Positions 1 to 5,361 of a stretch of 33,517 bases of DNA are shown in pieces. The position numbers and the translations under genes are program-made. Each line of letters opens with the position of its first letter. The first letter of the stretch is position 1. Below the pieces are notes generated by a model, which saw only the letters and a program-made list of their open reading frames with translations, did not search any database and was not told the origin of the DNA. The DNA is from a virus, in the IMG/VR virus record IMGVR_UViG_3300031539_000164, positions 1-33,517 of that record, one strand, 5' to 3'.

Positions 1-110
1 TTAACGGATAATGCGGTTTGAGAATCTACGCATAGTATCTTCTCAATCTTATGGGTAAATATTGCGACCGTGTCTGCAACTTCGAACTTGTACTTGTAAA
101 TAGTTTTCAT
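1..110 (-). CDS. Duplicate 5' part of the 94-aa hypothetical gene
   Basis: This is the N-terminal part (about 36 codons) of the gene present in full at 33216-33500, cut by the contig edge. In the circular genome the two are one gene. The ATG at 108-110 sits one base after the TAA of the upstream 96-aa gene (112-114), with a GGAGG SD nine bases before it. Confidence 0.9.
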   Translation of the reverse strand, partial: MKTIYKYKFEVADTVAIFTHKIEKILCVDSQTALSV

Positions 111-127
111 TTTACTTTTCCTCCGTG
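1..127. repeat. Left copy of the 127-bp terminal direct repeat
   Basis: Bases 1-127 are identical to bases 33391-33517. The repeat lies inside two adjacent genes: the start of the 94-aa gene and the end of the 96-aa gene. This is what a circular or circularly permuted molecule gives when a contig is closed with an overlap. The length 127 equals a common assembler k-mer size, so an assembly overlap is more likely than a biological terminal repeat. Confidence 0.95.
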
Positions 128-402
128 TACAATTGATCGTATATATTCATCCCCGTCTGCGTGAGCATGTAGATATATCCCTTGTTGCTCACGTTGGGGT
201 TTTTGTTCGTGAATTTGTTGTTGCGCAGCCGATATAGAATACCCGCCCTAAATAGACGTTTCGCGAGCTGACAGGCGTGATTATGACTAGCTTTCATGCG
301 CCTTGCGATTGTTTTTGCGGTATTGGGGATATCCGGGTCGAGTGACCAGGCCTTAATGAAATCCCGTTCCCGCTCGGTGAGTTGCGACGGTGAGGTTATC
401 AT
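112..402 (-). CDS. Winged-helix-like DNA-binding protein, 96 aa
   Basis: I read this as a small transcription-factor-like protein. Residues about 27-60 run through a helix-turn-helix pattern (IARRMKASHNHACQLAKRLF) followed by a basic, glycine-containing turn that fits the wing of MarR/GntR-type winged helices. It has no other domain. The ATG overlaps the stop of the upstream 68-aa gene (ATGA), so the two are translationally coupled. It lies near the distal end of the early operon. It could be a repressor or activator of phage genes, but its target is unknown and the family assignment is inferred from pattern only. Confidence 0.7.
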   Translation of the reverse strand: MITSPSQLTERERDFIKAWSLDPDIPNTAKTIARRMKASHNHACQLAKRLFRAGILYRLRNNKFTNKNPNVSNKGYIYMLTQTGMNIYDQLYTEEK

Positions 403-605
403 TGTTCGAACTCCTCCACATCGTAACCGCCTATTGAAAAATTACCACCGGTGGCAATTATCATAGTATGATTCTCTGCTAAGAGTTTACAGAATAAAGG
501 ATCACGATTTCTTACCTTGATCCCGGTTAATTCAACGCCGATAAGCTTTAATTCGGCGTCCAATTTACTTAGATATTTATAGAGGTTAAATTTTAAATCG
601 CTCAT
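399..605 (-). CDS. Hypothetical protein, 68 aa
   Basis: No family is recognised. The preferred start is the ATG at 603-605, which overlaps the stop of the preceding micro-gene (ATGA) and has a G-rich SD-like stretch before it. A longer reading from 656 would overlap the upstream gene in another frame. The N-terminus is charged and amphipathic; the C-terminus ends in an acidic run (DVEEFEQ). It sits in a chain of coupled small early genes. Confidence 0.6.
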   Translation of the reverse strand: MSDLKFNLYKYLSKLDAELKLIGVELTGIKVRNRDPLFCKLLAENHTMIIATGGNFSIGGYDVEEFEQ

Positions 606-709
606 CTGAACCCCCAAATTATGAGTATGGTAAAGAGCACGAACACCGTCGTCCAAAACAGGTTCCCGCCGATGTCAATTTGTATGTTCATCACTTTTTT
701 CTTAATCAT
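602..709 (-). CDS. Single-pass membrane micropeptide, 35 aa
   Basis: This short gene runs from an ATG at 707-709 to a TGA at 602-604. It is joined by ATGA overlaps both to the HNH gene before it and to the 68-aa gene after it. GGGAG lies six bases before the start. The product begins with a basic patch (MIKKKV), then a short polar stretch, then about 18 hydrophobic residues (TTVFVLFTILIIWGF), so it should insert in the inner membrane with its N-terminus inside. Function is unknown; holin-like or host-takeover roles are possible. Confidence 0.7.
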   Translation of the reverse strand: MIKKKVMNIQIDIGGNLFWTTVFVLFTILIIWGFR

Positions 710-972
710 TTGAATCTCCCTTTCGCGTCCCGCTTTTGCCGGGAGGCGCTTAATTGTTGGTGCCTTCTCCTGCTCATAAGCTCCAAGTTGCCCGGGTCGT
801 TGTTCGTGCGGTTGCCGTCGATGTGGTGGACGACCTCATCGGCGCGGATCGGGCGGCCTATAAGCCGCTCCATGATTACGACATGGCGCATGATGGTATT
901 GCGACCGGCGGCGTGGGGATGCGGGTTAACGCCGTTGATGTGGACCCGTTCGTAGCCGTCCTTATCCTTCAT
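706..972 (-). CDS. HNH endonuclease, 88 aa
   Basis: This is a small HNH nuclease of the kind that cuts double-stranded DNA with a single metal ion. The core motif is at residues 45-68: VVHHIDGNRTNNDPGNLEL, with the catalytic-type HH pair, the central Asn and the following N-x-E/L signature of HNH_3 family proteins. An upstream His (RHVVIMERL) matches the usual preceding strand. The C-terminus is basic (SASRQKRDAKGRFK) and suits DNA contact. It overlaps the preceding 68-aa gene by 11 bases. It is free-standing in the early operon and far from the terminase, so a homing-type role is more likely than a packaging role. Confidence 0.88.
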   Translation of the reverse strand: MKDKDGYERVHINGVNPHPHAAGRNTIMRHVVIMERLIGRPIRADEVVHHIDGNRTNNDPGNLELMSRRRHQQLSASRQKRDAKGRFK

Positions 973-1168
973 CGCGGGTCACCGTCACTTTTACGCATCG
1001 GTAATCGGGAAAGTGTGTTAACCACAACTCTTTCCAATTTCCGCGTAATCGAGTGTTAAAGAGCATGTAATCAGCTATGCATTTCTTTCGGGTATCCCTG
1101 ATACTGTCAAGCTCAATCTTGTCCTGCGGAGTAACAATCGCCCAGGCTTTCACGGGTTTGTCACTCAT
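962..1168 (-). CDS. Hypothetical protein, 68 aa
   Basis: No family is recognised. The ATG at 1166-1168 overlaps the stop of the upstream 21-aa micro-gene (ATGA), and the SD (GGAGGACGC) is made by the last codons of that gene. The protein is mixed charged and aromatic (WKELWLTHFPDYRC) with no membrane segment. It ends by overlapping the HNH gene. Confidence 0.65.
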   Translation of the reverse strand: MSDKPVKAWAIVTPQDKIELDSIRDTRKKCIADYMLFNTRLRGNWKELWLTHFPDYRCVKVTVTRDEG

Positions 1169-1230
1169 CGCTCGCGTCCTCCGGTTAAAGCTATCAGAAT
1201 GCTTGCTATAATTATGAAAGTTGCGATCAT
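1165..1230 (-). CDS. Membrane micropeptide, 21 aa
   Basis: This very short gene has an ATG at 1228-1230 and a TGA at 1165-1167. ATGA overlaps tie it to both neighbours, and GAGG lies seven bases upstream. The product is almost entirely a hydrophobic helix (IATFIIIASILIALT) with a basic tail (GGRER). Its last codons also supply the next gene's SD, so part of its value may be translational coupling. Without expression data I cannot prove it is made, but the stop-start architecture at both ends is unlikely by chance. Confidence 0.55.
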   Translation of the reverse strand: MIATFIIIASILIALTGGRER

Positions 1231-1313
1231 CCCTTCACCTCGATCTGATCTGCCATTGTGTCAGCAAAGCAGTTGATCAATTCCTCATCGGTCATTTTCG
1301 TCAGGTCAGTCAT
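1227..1313 (-). CDS. Small acidic protein, 28 aa
   Basis: The ATG at 1311-1313 is preceded by AAAAGG seven bases upstream, and the TGA overlaps the ATG of the next micro-gene. It overlaps the upstream 62-aa gene by eight bases. The product is acidic and helical (MTDLTKMTDEELINCFADTM) with no recognisable domain. Support comes from the SD and the tight coupling only. Confidence 0.5.
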   Translation of the reverse strand: MTDLTKMTDEELINCFADTMADQIEVKG

Positions 1314-1494
1314 GGCGCACCTTTTCTCTGAAATCATAATGTGTTACTTTCGCGGCCTCGACAACGGTCTTATGGTTATGCTTTCTGGCGTGTTCTCGCG
1401 CACGATCCGCCGCATACTTTTGATCTTCGCTGCGCCATTTGCAATCCATGCAACTCGCTATTCTGCTAGTAATCCAACTATGAGTTCTTTTCAT
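1306..1494 (-). CDS. Small zinc-binding-like protein, 62 aa
   Basis: I chose the ATG at 1492-1494, with GAGGTGAAGG just before it, over the longer reading from 1551 because the latter overlaps a better small gene. The product carries Cys15 and Cys18 (CMDC) followed about 17 residues later by histidines 35, 39 and 41 (HARKHNH), a plausible CCHH metal site like that in small phage zinc-finger proteins. The rest is basic and helical. A DNA- or RNA-binding role is inferred, not shown. Confidence 0.65.
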   Translation of the reverse strand: MKRTHSWITSRIASCMDCKWRSEDQKYAADRAREHARKHNHKTVVEAAKVTHYDFREKVRHD

Positions 1495-1498
1495 ACCT

Positions 1499-1615
1499 TC
1501 ACCTCGCCTTTCTGTATTTTCTCCAACATTGTGGGCAAAAATAATGGTCATACCATCGACTGTTCCGCCGGAATATTAGTTTATGCCAACATGCTGGGCA
1601 AATAAGGGTTGTCAT
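1499..1615 (-). CDS. Zinc-ribbon micropeptide, 38 aa
   Basis: The gene starts at the ATG 1613-1615, overlapping the stop of the 162-aa gene (ATGA), with GGGAGG eight bases upstream. It ends at the TGA 1499-1501, four bases before the next gene. The product has two matching knuckles, CPACW near the N-terminus and CPQCW about 20 residues later, with basic residues between and after. This is a minimal four-cysteine zinc ribbon. Its neighbour upstream also carries a zinc ribbon. Function is unknown. Confidence 0.7.
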   Translation of the reverse strand: MTTLICPACWHKLIFRRNSRWYDHYFCPQCWRKYRKAR

Positions 1616-2100
1616 TTCGCAGCCTCCCGTGCCCTCGCGATGAGGGCATTCGCTCGGTCTTTAATCTCACTACGCCTATCAATTGCCGGGGTTCTTTCCG
1701 TTATGAACATATCCGGCGGAACAATGGCTAGAGTATCGGTCAACCCGTCCGCCAGCTCGCGGATGAGGGCGAGGAGGGTGGCGTTATCAGCCTGCAATGA
1801 TTCAATGTGCATTTGCTCGTAGGCTAGAGTATCGGTCAACCCGTCCGCCAGCTCGCGGATGAGGGCGAGGAGGGTGGCGTTATCAGCCTGCAATGATTCA
1901 ATGTGCATTTGCTCGTAATCAGGTTCAGGATCAGGTTCAGGTTGTTGAGGTTCGGGCTGATGTTGAGATTCCCATTGCCTATTAAAACAATTAGGACATA
2001 AGCCATGATCGGGGTCGCCACCAGCACCCCAAATATTTACGCCACATACCGAACATGTAGCCTGTTTCCATTCGGGTCTAAGCCAATAGAGGTCAGTCAT
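1612..2100 (-). CDS. Zinc-ribbon protein with a perfect internal 32-residue duplication, 162 aa
   Basis: I chose the ATG at 2098-2100: it overlaps the preceding stop (ATGA) and has GGGAGG eight bases upstream. A longer reading to 2319 lies over another gene. Domains in order are a zinc ribbon (CSVC about residue 14, then CPNC about 19 residues later), a Pro/Glu-rich linker (QPEPQQPEPDPEPD), two identical 32-residue blocks each containing ADNATLLALIRELADGL, and a basic tail ending ALIARAREAAK. The duplicated block is a leucine-heptad helix, so the protein may form coiled-coil oligomers. Its tail is nearly identical to that of the adjacent 58-aa gene, which points to gene duplication. Function unknown. 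Confidence 0.75.
   Translation of the reverse strand: MTDLYWLRPEWKQATCSVCGVNIWGAGGDPDHGLCPNCFNRQWESQHQPEPQQPEPDPEPDYEQMHIESLQADNATLLALIRELADGLTDTLAYEQMHIESLQADNATLLALIRELADGLTDTLAIVPPDMFITERTPAIDRRSEIKDRANALIARAREAAK
1726..1917. repeat. Perfect 96-bp tandem duplication (two copies)
   Basis: Copy 1 is 1726-1821 and copy 2 is 1822-1917; they are identical along all 96 bases and abut exactly. The unit is 32 codons, so the frame is kept. Because there is no divergence, the duplication is either very recent or maintained, or is a copy-number artefact of assembly. Confidence 0.95.
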
Positions 2101-2273
2101 TTCGCGGCCTCCCTTGCCCTCGCGATGAGGGCTTTGTTGACAAGTTCGGGACGTATAATTGATATTCGCTCCAGCGCGTCCGTAAGCTCGCCGATGAGGG
2201 CGAGGAGGGTGGCGTTCTCGTCCTTTAATTTGATATAACCCACCGCTAGTATTTCGGCGCAATTTCCGCTCAT
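2097..2273 (-). CDS. Paralogue of the 162-aa protein's C-terminal helix, 58 aa
   Basis: The ATG at 2271-2273 overlaps the stop of the 135-aa gene (ATGA) with GGAGGAAGG before it. The TGA overlaps the ATG of the 162-aa gene. Residues 18-31 (KDENATLLALIGEL) match the duplicated block of the neighbouring protein, and the C-terminus (ALIARAREAAK) is identical to its tail. The DNA after both stops is also alike (2097-2135 against 1612-1650). It is therefore a short paralogue without the zinc ribbon, perhaps able to pair with it as a mixed coiled coil. Function unknown. Confidence 0.75.
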   Translation of the reverse strand: MSGNCAEILAVGYIKLKDENATLLALIGELTDALERISIIRPELVNKALIARAREAAK

Positions 2274-2677
2274 GATCCTTCCTCCACAAACTCGGCGCGG
2301 AGGCCGAGGGATGCGGCAAGCGCTTCCATCAATATAATCGCTTCGTCTCGCTCATAAAATCCACGCAACGACAGATACTGGGGCTGTCCGTATGGGCCTT
2401 GATTTCCGACGGGCTTATCCCCCAATAAAGTAATAATATATAACTTCTTGTTTGGCATAAGTTCTTCGTAACCAAGTCTAAACCTCAACACCGGCCTCAT
2501 CCCCGCCTCGATCTCGGCGCGGTGGGTGGTGAGGTAGTCAGCCCATCGTTCCACAATCGCGGCCTCGTGATAATAACCCGTGCAAGTTCGCGGATCGTGT
2601 TTTTTATAGCCATCTCCGCAAGCGCGAGCCTCTATAATTTCATCGCGCATCTTTTTTATCACATCGTCAAGTTTCAT
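2270..2677 (-). CDS. Hypothetical protein, 135 aa
   Basis: The start is the ATG at 2675-2677 with GGAGG seven bases upstream, rather than 2731, which would overlap the ASCH gene further. The N-terminal half is helical and charged (MKLDDVIKKMRDEIIEA) with a Cys pair near residues 20 and 32. The C-terminal half is a mixed alpha/beta stretch ending ALAASLGLRAEFVEEGS. No family is recognised. It overlaps the genes on both sides by a few bases and is part of the early operon. Confidence 0.7.
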   Translation of the reverse strand: MKLDDVIKKMRDEIIEARACGDGYKKHDPRTCTGYYHEAAIVERWADYLTTHRAEIEAGMRPVLRFRLGYEELMPNKKLYIITLLGDKPVGNQGPYGQPQYLSLRGFYERDEAIILMEALAASLGLRAEFVEEGS

Positions 2678-2996
2678 TCGGAGCCTCCGTGAGTTCGAAG
2701 TGGATAACATAAAAAATGCTCGACAAATCAAATTCTTTCGTGTATGTATTTTCTAAGAATTCCTTCAAATCAGTCCAATACTCGAATCCTTCAGTTCCCG
2801 GATCAATTTCATCCAGGCGACGATATCTGGCATCGATAATTTTAACCCAGGCGAATATGGTTCCGAATTTATGTTCGGGGTGCGGATTAATGCAAGCCCT
2901 TATTTCTCCGGTAGCCGCCTTCTGTTCAAGCCGCACTGTCTGCGTTTTCGTCCCGTCCAGTATCGCGTCGTTGAAACGCGGGTCGAATTTTAGCAT
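2667..2996 (-). CDS. ASCH-domain-like protein, 109 aa
   Basis: ASCH domains have a PUA-like barrel and are thought to bind RNA or modified nucleotides; some are nucleases or nucleoside deacetylases. The N-terminus shows the family signature: LKFDPRFNDAILDGTKTQTV, with the G-x-K-T-x-T-x-R motif at residues 15-22, close to the putative active or binding groove. The start is the ATG at 2994-2996 with AAGGAG seven bases upstream; the longer reading from 3032 has no SD. Length fits a stand-alone ASCH domain. The role in the phage (RNA metabolism, base salvage or defence evasion) is open. Confidence 0.7.
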   Translation of the reverse strand: MLKFDPRFNDAILDGTKTQTVRLEQKAATGEIRACINPHPEHKFGTIFAWVKIIDARYRRLDEIDPGTEGFEYWTDLKEFLENTYTKEFDLSSIFYVIHFELTEAPNET

Positions 2997-3035
2997 TGTC
3001 GTCTCCTTAATCCAATCGCCTTCCCTGCACACCGG

Positions 3036-3200
3036 TCAATCTTCGGTTTCTTCAACTTTGCAAATTCGCCAACCTTCTTTGAGTTCCGCTTCACCAAGTA
3101 TCTTGTTAATAGCACTAACAATATCTTTGGCAGATATGTATGCTATAACTCGCGGCTTTGCTCTTTTGCTACAGGCATAAATGCGGAAGTTAATATCCAT
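3036..3200 (-). CDS. Hypothetical protein, 54 aa
   Basis: The ATG at 3198-3200 has a near-perfect SD (AAAGGAGG) nine bases upstream and the frame stays open to the TGA at 3036. The product is basic in its first half (RIYACSKRAKPRVIAYISAK) and acidic at its end (KVEETED). It may form a small alpha/beta fold. No family recognised. The gene fills an otherwise empty stretch between the 63-aa and ASCH genes. Confidence 0.7.
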   Translation of the reverse strand: MDINFRIYACSKRAKPRVIAYISAKDIVSAINKILGEAELKEGWRICKVEETED

Positions 3201-3227
3201 TGTTCTTTCCTCCTTTCGTTTTGATAT

Positions 3228-3419
3228 TTAATCGATCATCTGCGTATACCCGCATCGTGGACACGTTACCTGTGTCGGGGCGGGTCTGTTCCGGCTCATC
3301 TCAAAGTCCCCCCAATCGGTGAGCACCAACGCAACGTAAAAAGCGAGCCATATCAGTGCCCAGAAAAATGCGTGCAGCAGGTTCACGCGAGCGTGGCGGA
3401 TGTAGCGTTGGAGTTTCAT
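3228..3419 (-). CDS. Membrane protein with a C-terminal CxxC knuckle, 63 aa
   Basis: The start has GGAGG before it. A basic N-terminus (MKLQRYIRHARVN) precedes one long hydrophobic segment, residues about 14-34 (LLHAFFWALIWLAFYVALVL), followed by a soluble tail with CPRCGY. The basic N-terminus predicts an inside N-terminus. The single CxxC could be half of a shared metal site in a dimer, or a redox pair. It is one of several tiny early membrane proteins. No function can be assigned. Confidence 0.7.
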   Translation of the reverse strand: MKLQRYIRHARVNLLHAFFWALIWLAFYVALVLTDWGDFEMSRNRPAPTQVTCPRCGYTQMID

Positions 3420-3452
3420 CGCTCGATCCTCCAGGTGTCGGGTGTGTCAGCC

Positions 3453-3713
3453 TTACTTTTGTTCAGGGACATCGCTGGCCTCCTCAACTTTCGTTGCGCT
3501 GTAAACGATTTCGGTTTCTGTCGTGATGCTATATTTCACCCATATGCCGTTTTCCAGAACCTCAACAATGCCGCCATCCTCATGTGCGTAGGGATAATCG
3601 CCTTCACAATCTATTTCTTCCGCGAATATCCTGGCGGCATGTTCCGGATCGAAAGCCTTAATCTCGCATTGATTATCTTCACATTCATCGCGGACTTGAT
3701 ATAGGTTAATCAT
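3453..3713 (-). CDS. Hypothetical acidic protein, 86 aa
   Basis: I chose the ATG at 3711-3713 because GAGGAGG lies nine bases upstream and the gene then overlaps the preceding one by only eight bases. The longer reading from 3749 lacks an SD. The protein is acidic, with a stretch (INLYQVRDECEDNQCEIKAF) like phage and plasmid proteins that have a short beta-alpha-beta fold, but I cannot name a family. Confidence 0.65.
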   Translation of the reverse strand: MINLYQVRDECEDNQCEIKAFDPEHAARIFAEEIDCEGDYPYAHEDGGIVEVLENGIWVKYSITTETEIVYSATKVEEASDVPEQK

Positions 3714-4008
3714 TACTGTCGGCCTCCTCAACCGTTGCATTTTTTGCAACAGCTCGCTTGTTCAGGTGGTCACGCGCCTCTTCTATTGCGTCATAGAGAG
3801 CCGATGGCGACTCACAGACTGCCACGATTTGCTTCAGTATCCTCCGATCCTCCCGGAGTTCCGCGAGCTCGGCCTCTTGCGTATCAAATCGATTAATAAT
3901 CTCCTCTCTATATTCTCTTTCTTTTGATGTATAAGTGGAGGGATATCCTTTGAGGGAAAGCCCGAAATTGTTTATAAGATCGGATAGACTTTTTTCTTTA
4001 ATATTCAT
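3706..4008 (-). CDS. Hypothetical helical protein, 100 aa
   Basis: The start overlaps the stop of the 217-aa gene (ATGA), and GGAGGTGAC lies just before it. Residues about 30-90 are rich in charged heptads (AELAELREDRRILKQIVAVC), which predicts a coiled coil. No catalytic motif is visible. It may be a small oligomerising early protein. Function unknown. Confidence 0.65.
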   Translation of the reverse strand: MNIKEKSLSDLINNFGLSLKGYPSTYTSKEREYREEIINRFDTQEAELAELREDRRILKQIVAVCESPSALYDAIEEARDHLNKRAVAKNATVEEADSND

Positions 4009-4658
4009 TCCGTCACCTCCGTGACATCGCTCGGATAAGCGTACAAATAACCCACATCCTCTGTGCCGGTATAGATATCAAGAGTATTTTCTATCCAGTC
4101 CGCCGTCCTGTCTACGATTAAATAACGACCGGCGGTTATCTCTCCTCCCGGATCGTCGCGCATTATTTCGACTACCGGATAATCGCCGGTCTTAACCCTC
4201 TCATACCAATCTTTTGCGACGGGGTTAGGTCCCGGGCTTATCGCCGCGATGCCGCAAATATTCATTCGCTTTGAAAGTGCGAGTCCCTGGAAATAGCCAA
4301 GCGGTTTATTCGCGGCGGTATTTTTGTCGTATGATTTTGAGCGGTAATGGGTCACAAAAAGGTTAACGGTGGGAGCCGGGTTGTCCGGCTCCCCTTGCAA
4401 ATCACTAGATACAATTTCCCCGGGAACATCCGTGTCCCCATTGAATCCGGCGGGTCCTTCCGCCTTCGTGCCTCTTACGTCTTCCGACGCGCTTCCGCGT
4501 CTTATCTGCCAGCTTGAATACTCCATGCCGATTGTAAAGCCGATTACCAGCGCGATGATAAGCCAGAAGGTAAATTCCTTGACCGATATCTTTATGAATC
4601 GGTTTCTGAATTCGCGTCGCGTGGTATTAAGATCATCGTTATGATAGGTAATCGACAT
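4005..4658 (-). CDS. Membrane-anchored 3D-domain-like protein, 217 aa
   Basis: The start is the ATG at 4656-4658 with GGAG eight bases upstream; the longer reading from 4697 overlaps the previous gene. The order is a basic cytoplasmic tail, a membrane helix (about residues 29-45, TFWLIIALVIGFTIGME), a Gly/Pro/Asp-rich linker, and a globular domain from about residue 98. That domain resembles 3D/RlpA-type double-psi barrels: FVTHYRSKSYD at its start, CGIAAISPGP in the middle, then RYLIVDRT and TLDIYTG supplying the conserved aspartates. Such domains bind or cut peptidoglycan outside the membrane. The family link is inferred from pattern. An accessory lysis or DNA-entry role is possible, but the gene sits in the early operon. 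Confidence 0.55.
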   Translation of the reverse strand: MSITYHNDDLNTTRREFRNRFIKISVKEFTFWLIIALVIGFTIGMEYSSWQIRRGSASEDVRGTKAEGPAGFNGDTDVPGEIVSSDLQGEPDNPAPTVNLFVTHYRSKSYDKNTAANKPLGYFQGLALSKRMNICGIAAISPGPNPVAKDWYERVKTGDYPVVEIMRDDPGGEITAGRYLIVDRTADWIENTLDIYTGTEDVGYLYAYPSDVTEVTE

Positions 4659-4659
4659 G

Positions 4660-4875
4660 TTATATCTCCGAAAGTTTCTTTTCGATGAATTTTGCAATCT
4701 GCTTTTTCAGATCCGCGGCGGCCTTCTCGCGTGTCCGATGATAGCCGGTGTTAGTCCAGCGTCCGCAATAGAATTCGCCGTGCCATTCGCCGTTGTCTTC
4801 TATCAGATTCCCAAACACAGCGGGGATTGAGAAGTCAGGCTTTTTTGTTTCGGCATCGGTTGTTTCATTCTCCAT
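4660..4875 (-). CDS. Hypothetical protein, 71 aa
   Basis: The SD AAAGGAGG is formed by the last codons of the upstream 55-aa gene, which it overlaps by 11 bases. The C-terminal half (REKAAADLKKQIAKFIEKKL) is a basic amphipathic helix. The N-terminal half holds aromatic residues in a GEWHGEFYCGRWTNTGYHRT stretch. No family recognised. Confidence 0.65.
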   Translation of the reverse strand: MENETTDAETKKPDFSIPAVFGNLIEDNGEWHGEFYCGRWTNTGYHRTREKAAADLKKQIAKFIEKKLSEI

Positions 4876-5032
4876 TCGTGGTGTCCTCCTTTCGTTCGTG
4901 TTCTTGCATATGATTTATAATCCAATGCGATATATAGGTGAGCGTTTTGTTAACGGCCATTGTCCAGAACAAAAGGAAAAGTATAAGTGTTATACAAACA
5001 GCGAATCCTATTTCGAGTTCATAGGGTTTCAT
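4865..5032 (-). CDS. Single-pass membrane protein, 55 aa
   Basis: The ATG at 5030-5032 overlaps the preceding stop (ATGA) and has AAAGGAGG eight bases upstream. Residues about 8-27 are hydrophobic (GFAVCITLILFLLFWTMAV), followed by a second mildly hydrophobic stretch (TLTYISHWIIN) and a charged tail, HERKEDTTNGE. The codons for ERKED form the SD of the next gene. One of a set of tiny early membrane proteins with no assigned function. Confidence 0.72.
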   Translation of the reverse strand: MKPYELEIGFAVCITLILFLLFWTMAVNKTLTYISHWIINHMQEHERKEDTTNGE

Positions 5033-5361
5033 TCCGCGTCCTCCTTTCGTTCGATTTCTATGAGTTGTAAAACGATGTCCTGATTGTTGTCCCAGAGCGT
5101 GTAGCCGAATCCCTTCCCGTCGAATTCCGTGACTTTTCGGATATGCAATTCCGTAAAATGTTCACTCACCAGGTCGATTATGATCTGATCGTTTTCGACC
5201 TGTGCGTAATTCCCCTCGCCGTCGCTGATATGCGGGATTGAGATTTGACTGACGGGCTTTTCGTCACTGATATATTCATCCTCACCGTAATCGCCCTCAC
5301 CGGGGATTTTCTCGACCTCGTAAATCCAAAAGTTCAGGATGACTTTTTCGTTGTCGGTCAT
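5029..5361 (-). CDS. Hypothetical acidic protein, 110 aa
   Basis: The start overlaps the stop of the ATPase gene (ATGA), with GGGGAG before it. The protein is strongly acidic (about residues 15-35 and 60-80) and looks mostly beta-stranded. It ends ERKEDAE, whose codons form the SD of the next gene. Being coupled to the SMC-like ATPase it may act with it, for example as a DNA-mimic or regulatory partner, but no family is recognised. Confidence 0.65.
   Translation of the reverse strand: MTDNEKVILNFWIYEVEKIPGEGDYGEDEYISDEKPVSQISIPHISDGEGNYAQVENDQIIIDLVSEHFTELHIRKVTEFDGKGFGYTLWDNNQDIVLQLIEIERKEDAE

Noticed and set aside
1-127. Biological direct terminal repeat
   Set aside because: The exact length of 127, its position inside genes and the continuous frames favour an assembly overlap of a circular map; only read coverage could prove otherwise.
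1726-1917. CRISPR-like or regulatory direct repeat
   Set aside because: The two units abut with no spacer and lie in frame inside a gene.
2101-2319. N-terminal extension of the 162-aa zinc-ribbon protein
   Set aside because: It is the other-frame reading of the 58-aa paralogue; the ATG at 2100 has SD and ATGA overlap.
2645-2668. Fourth copy of the TGTGATAA promoter block (minus strand, TTGACG nearby)
   Set aside because: The -35-like TTGACG is only a few bases from the -10-like block, so spacing is wrong; it lies inside a gene.
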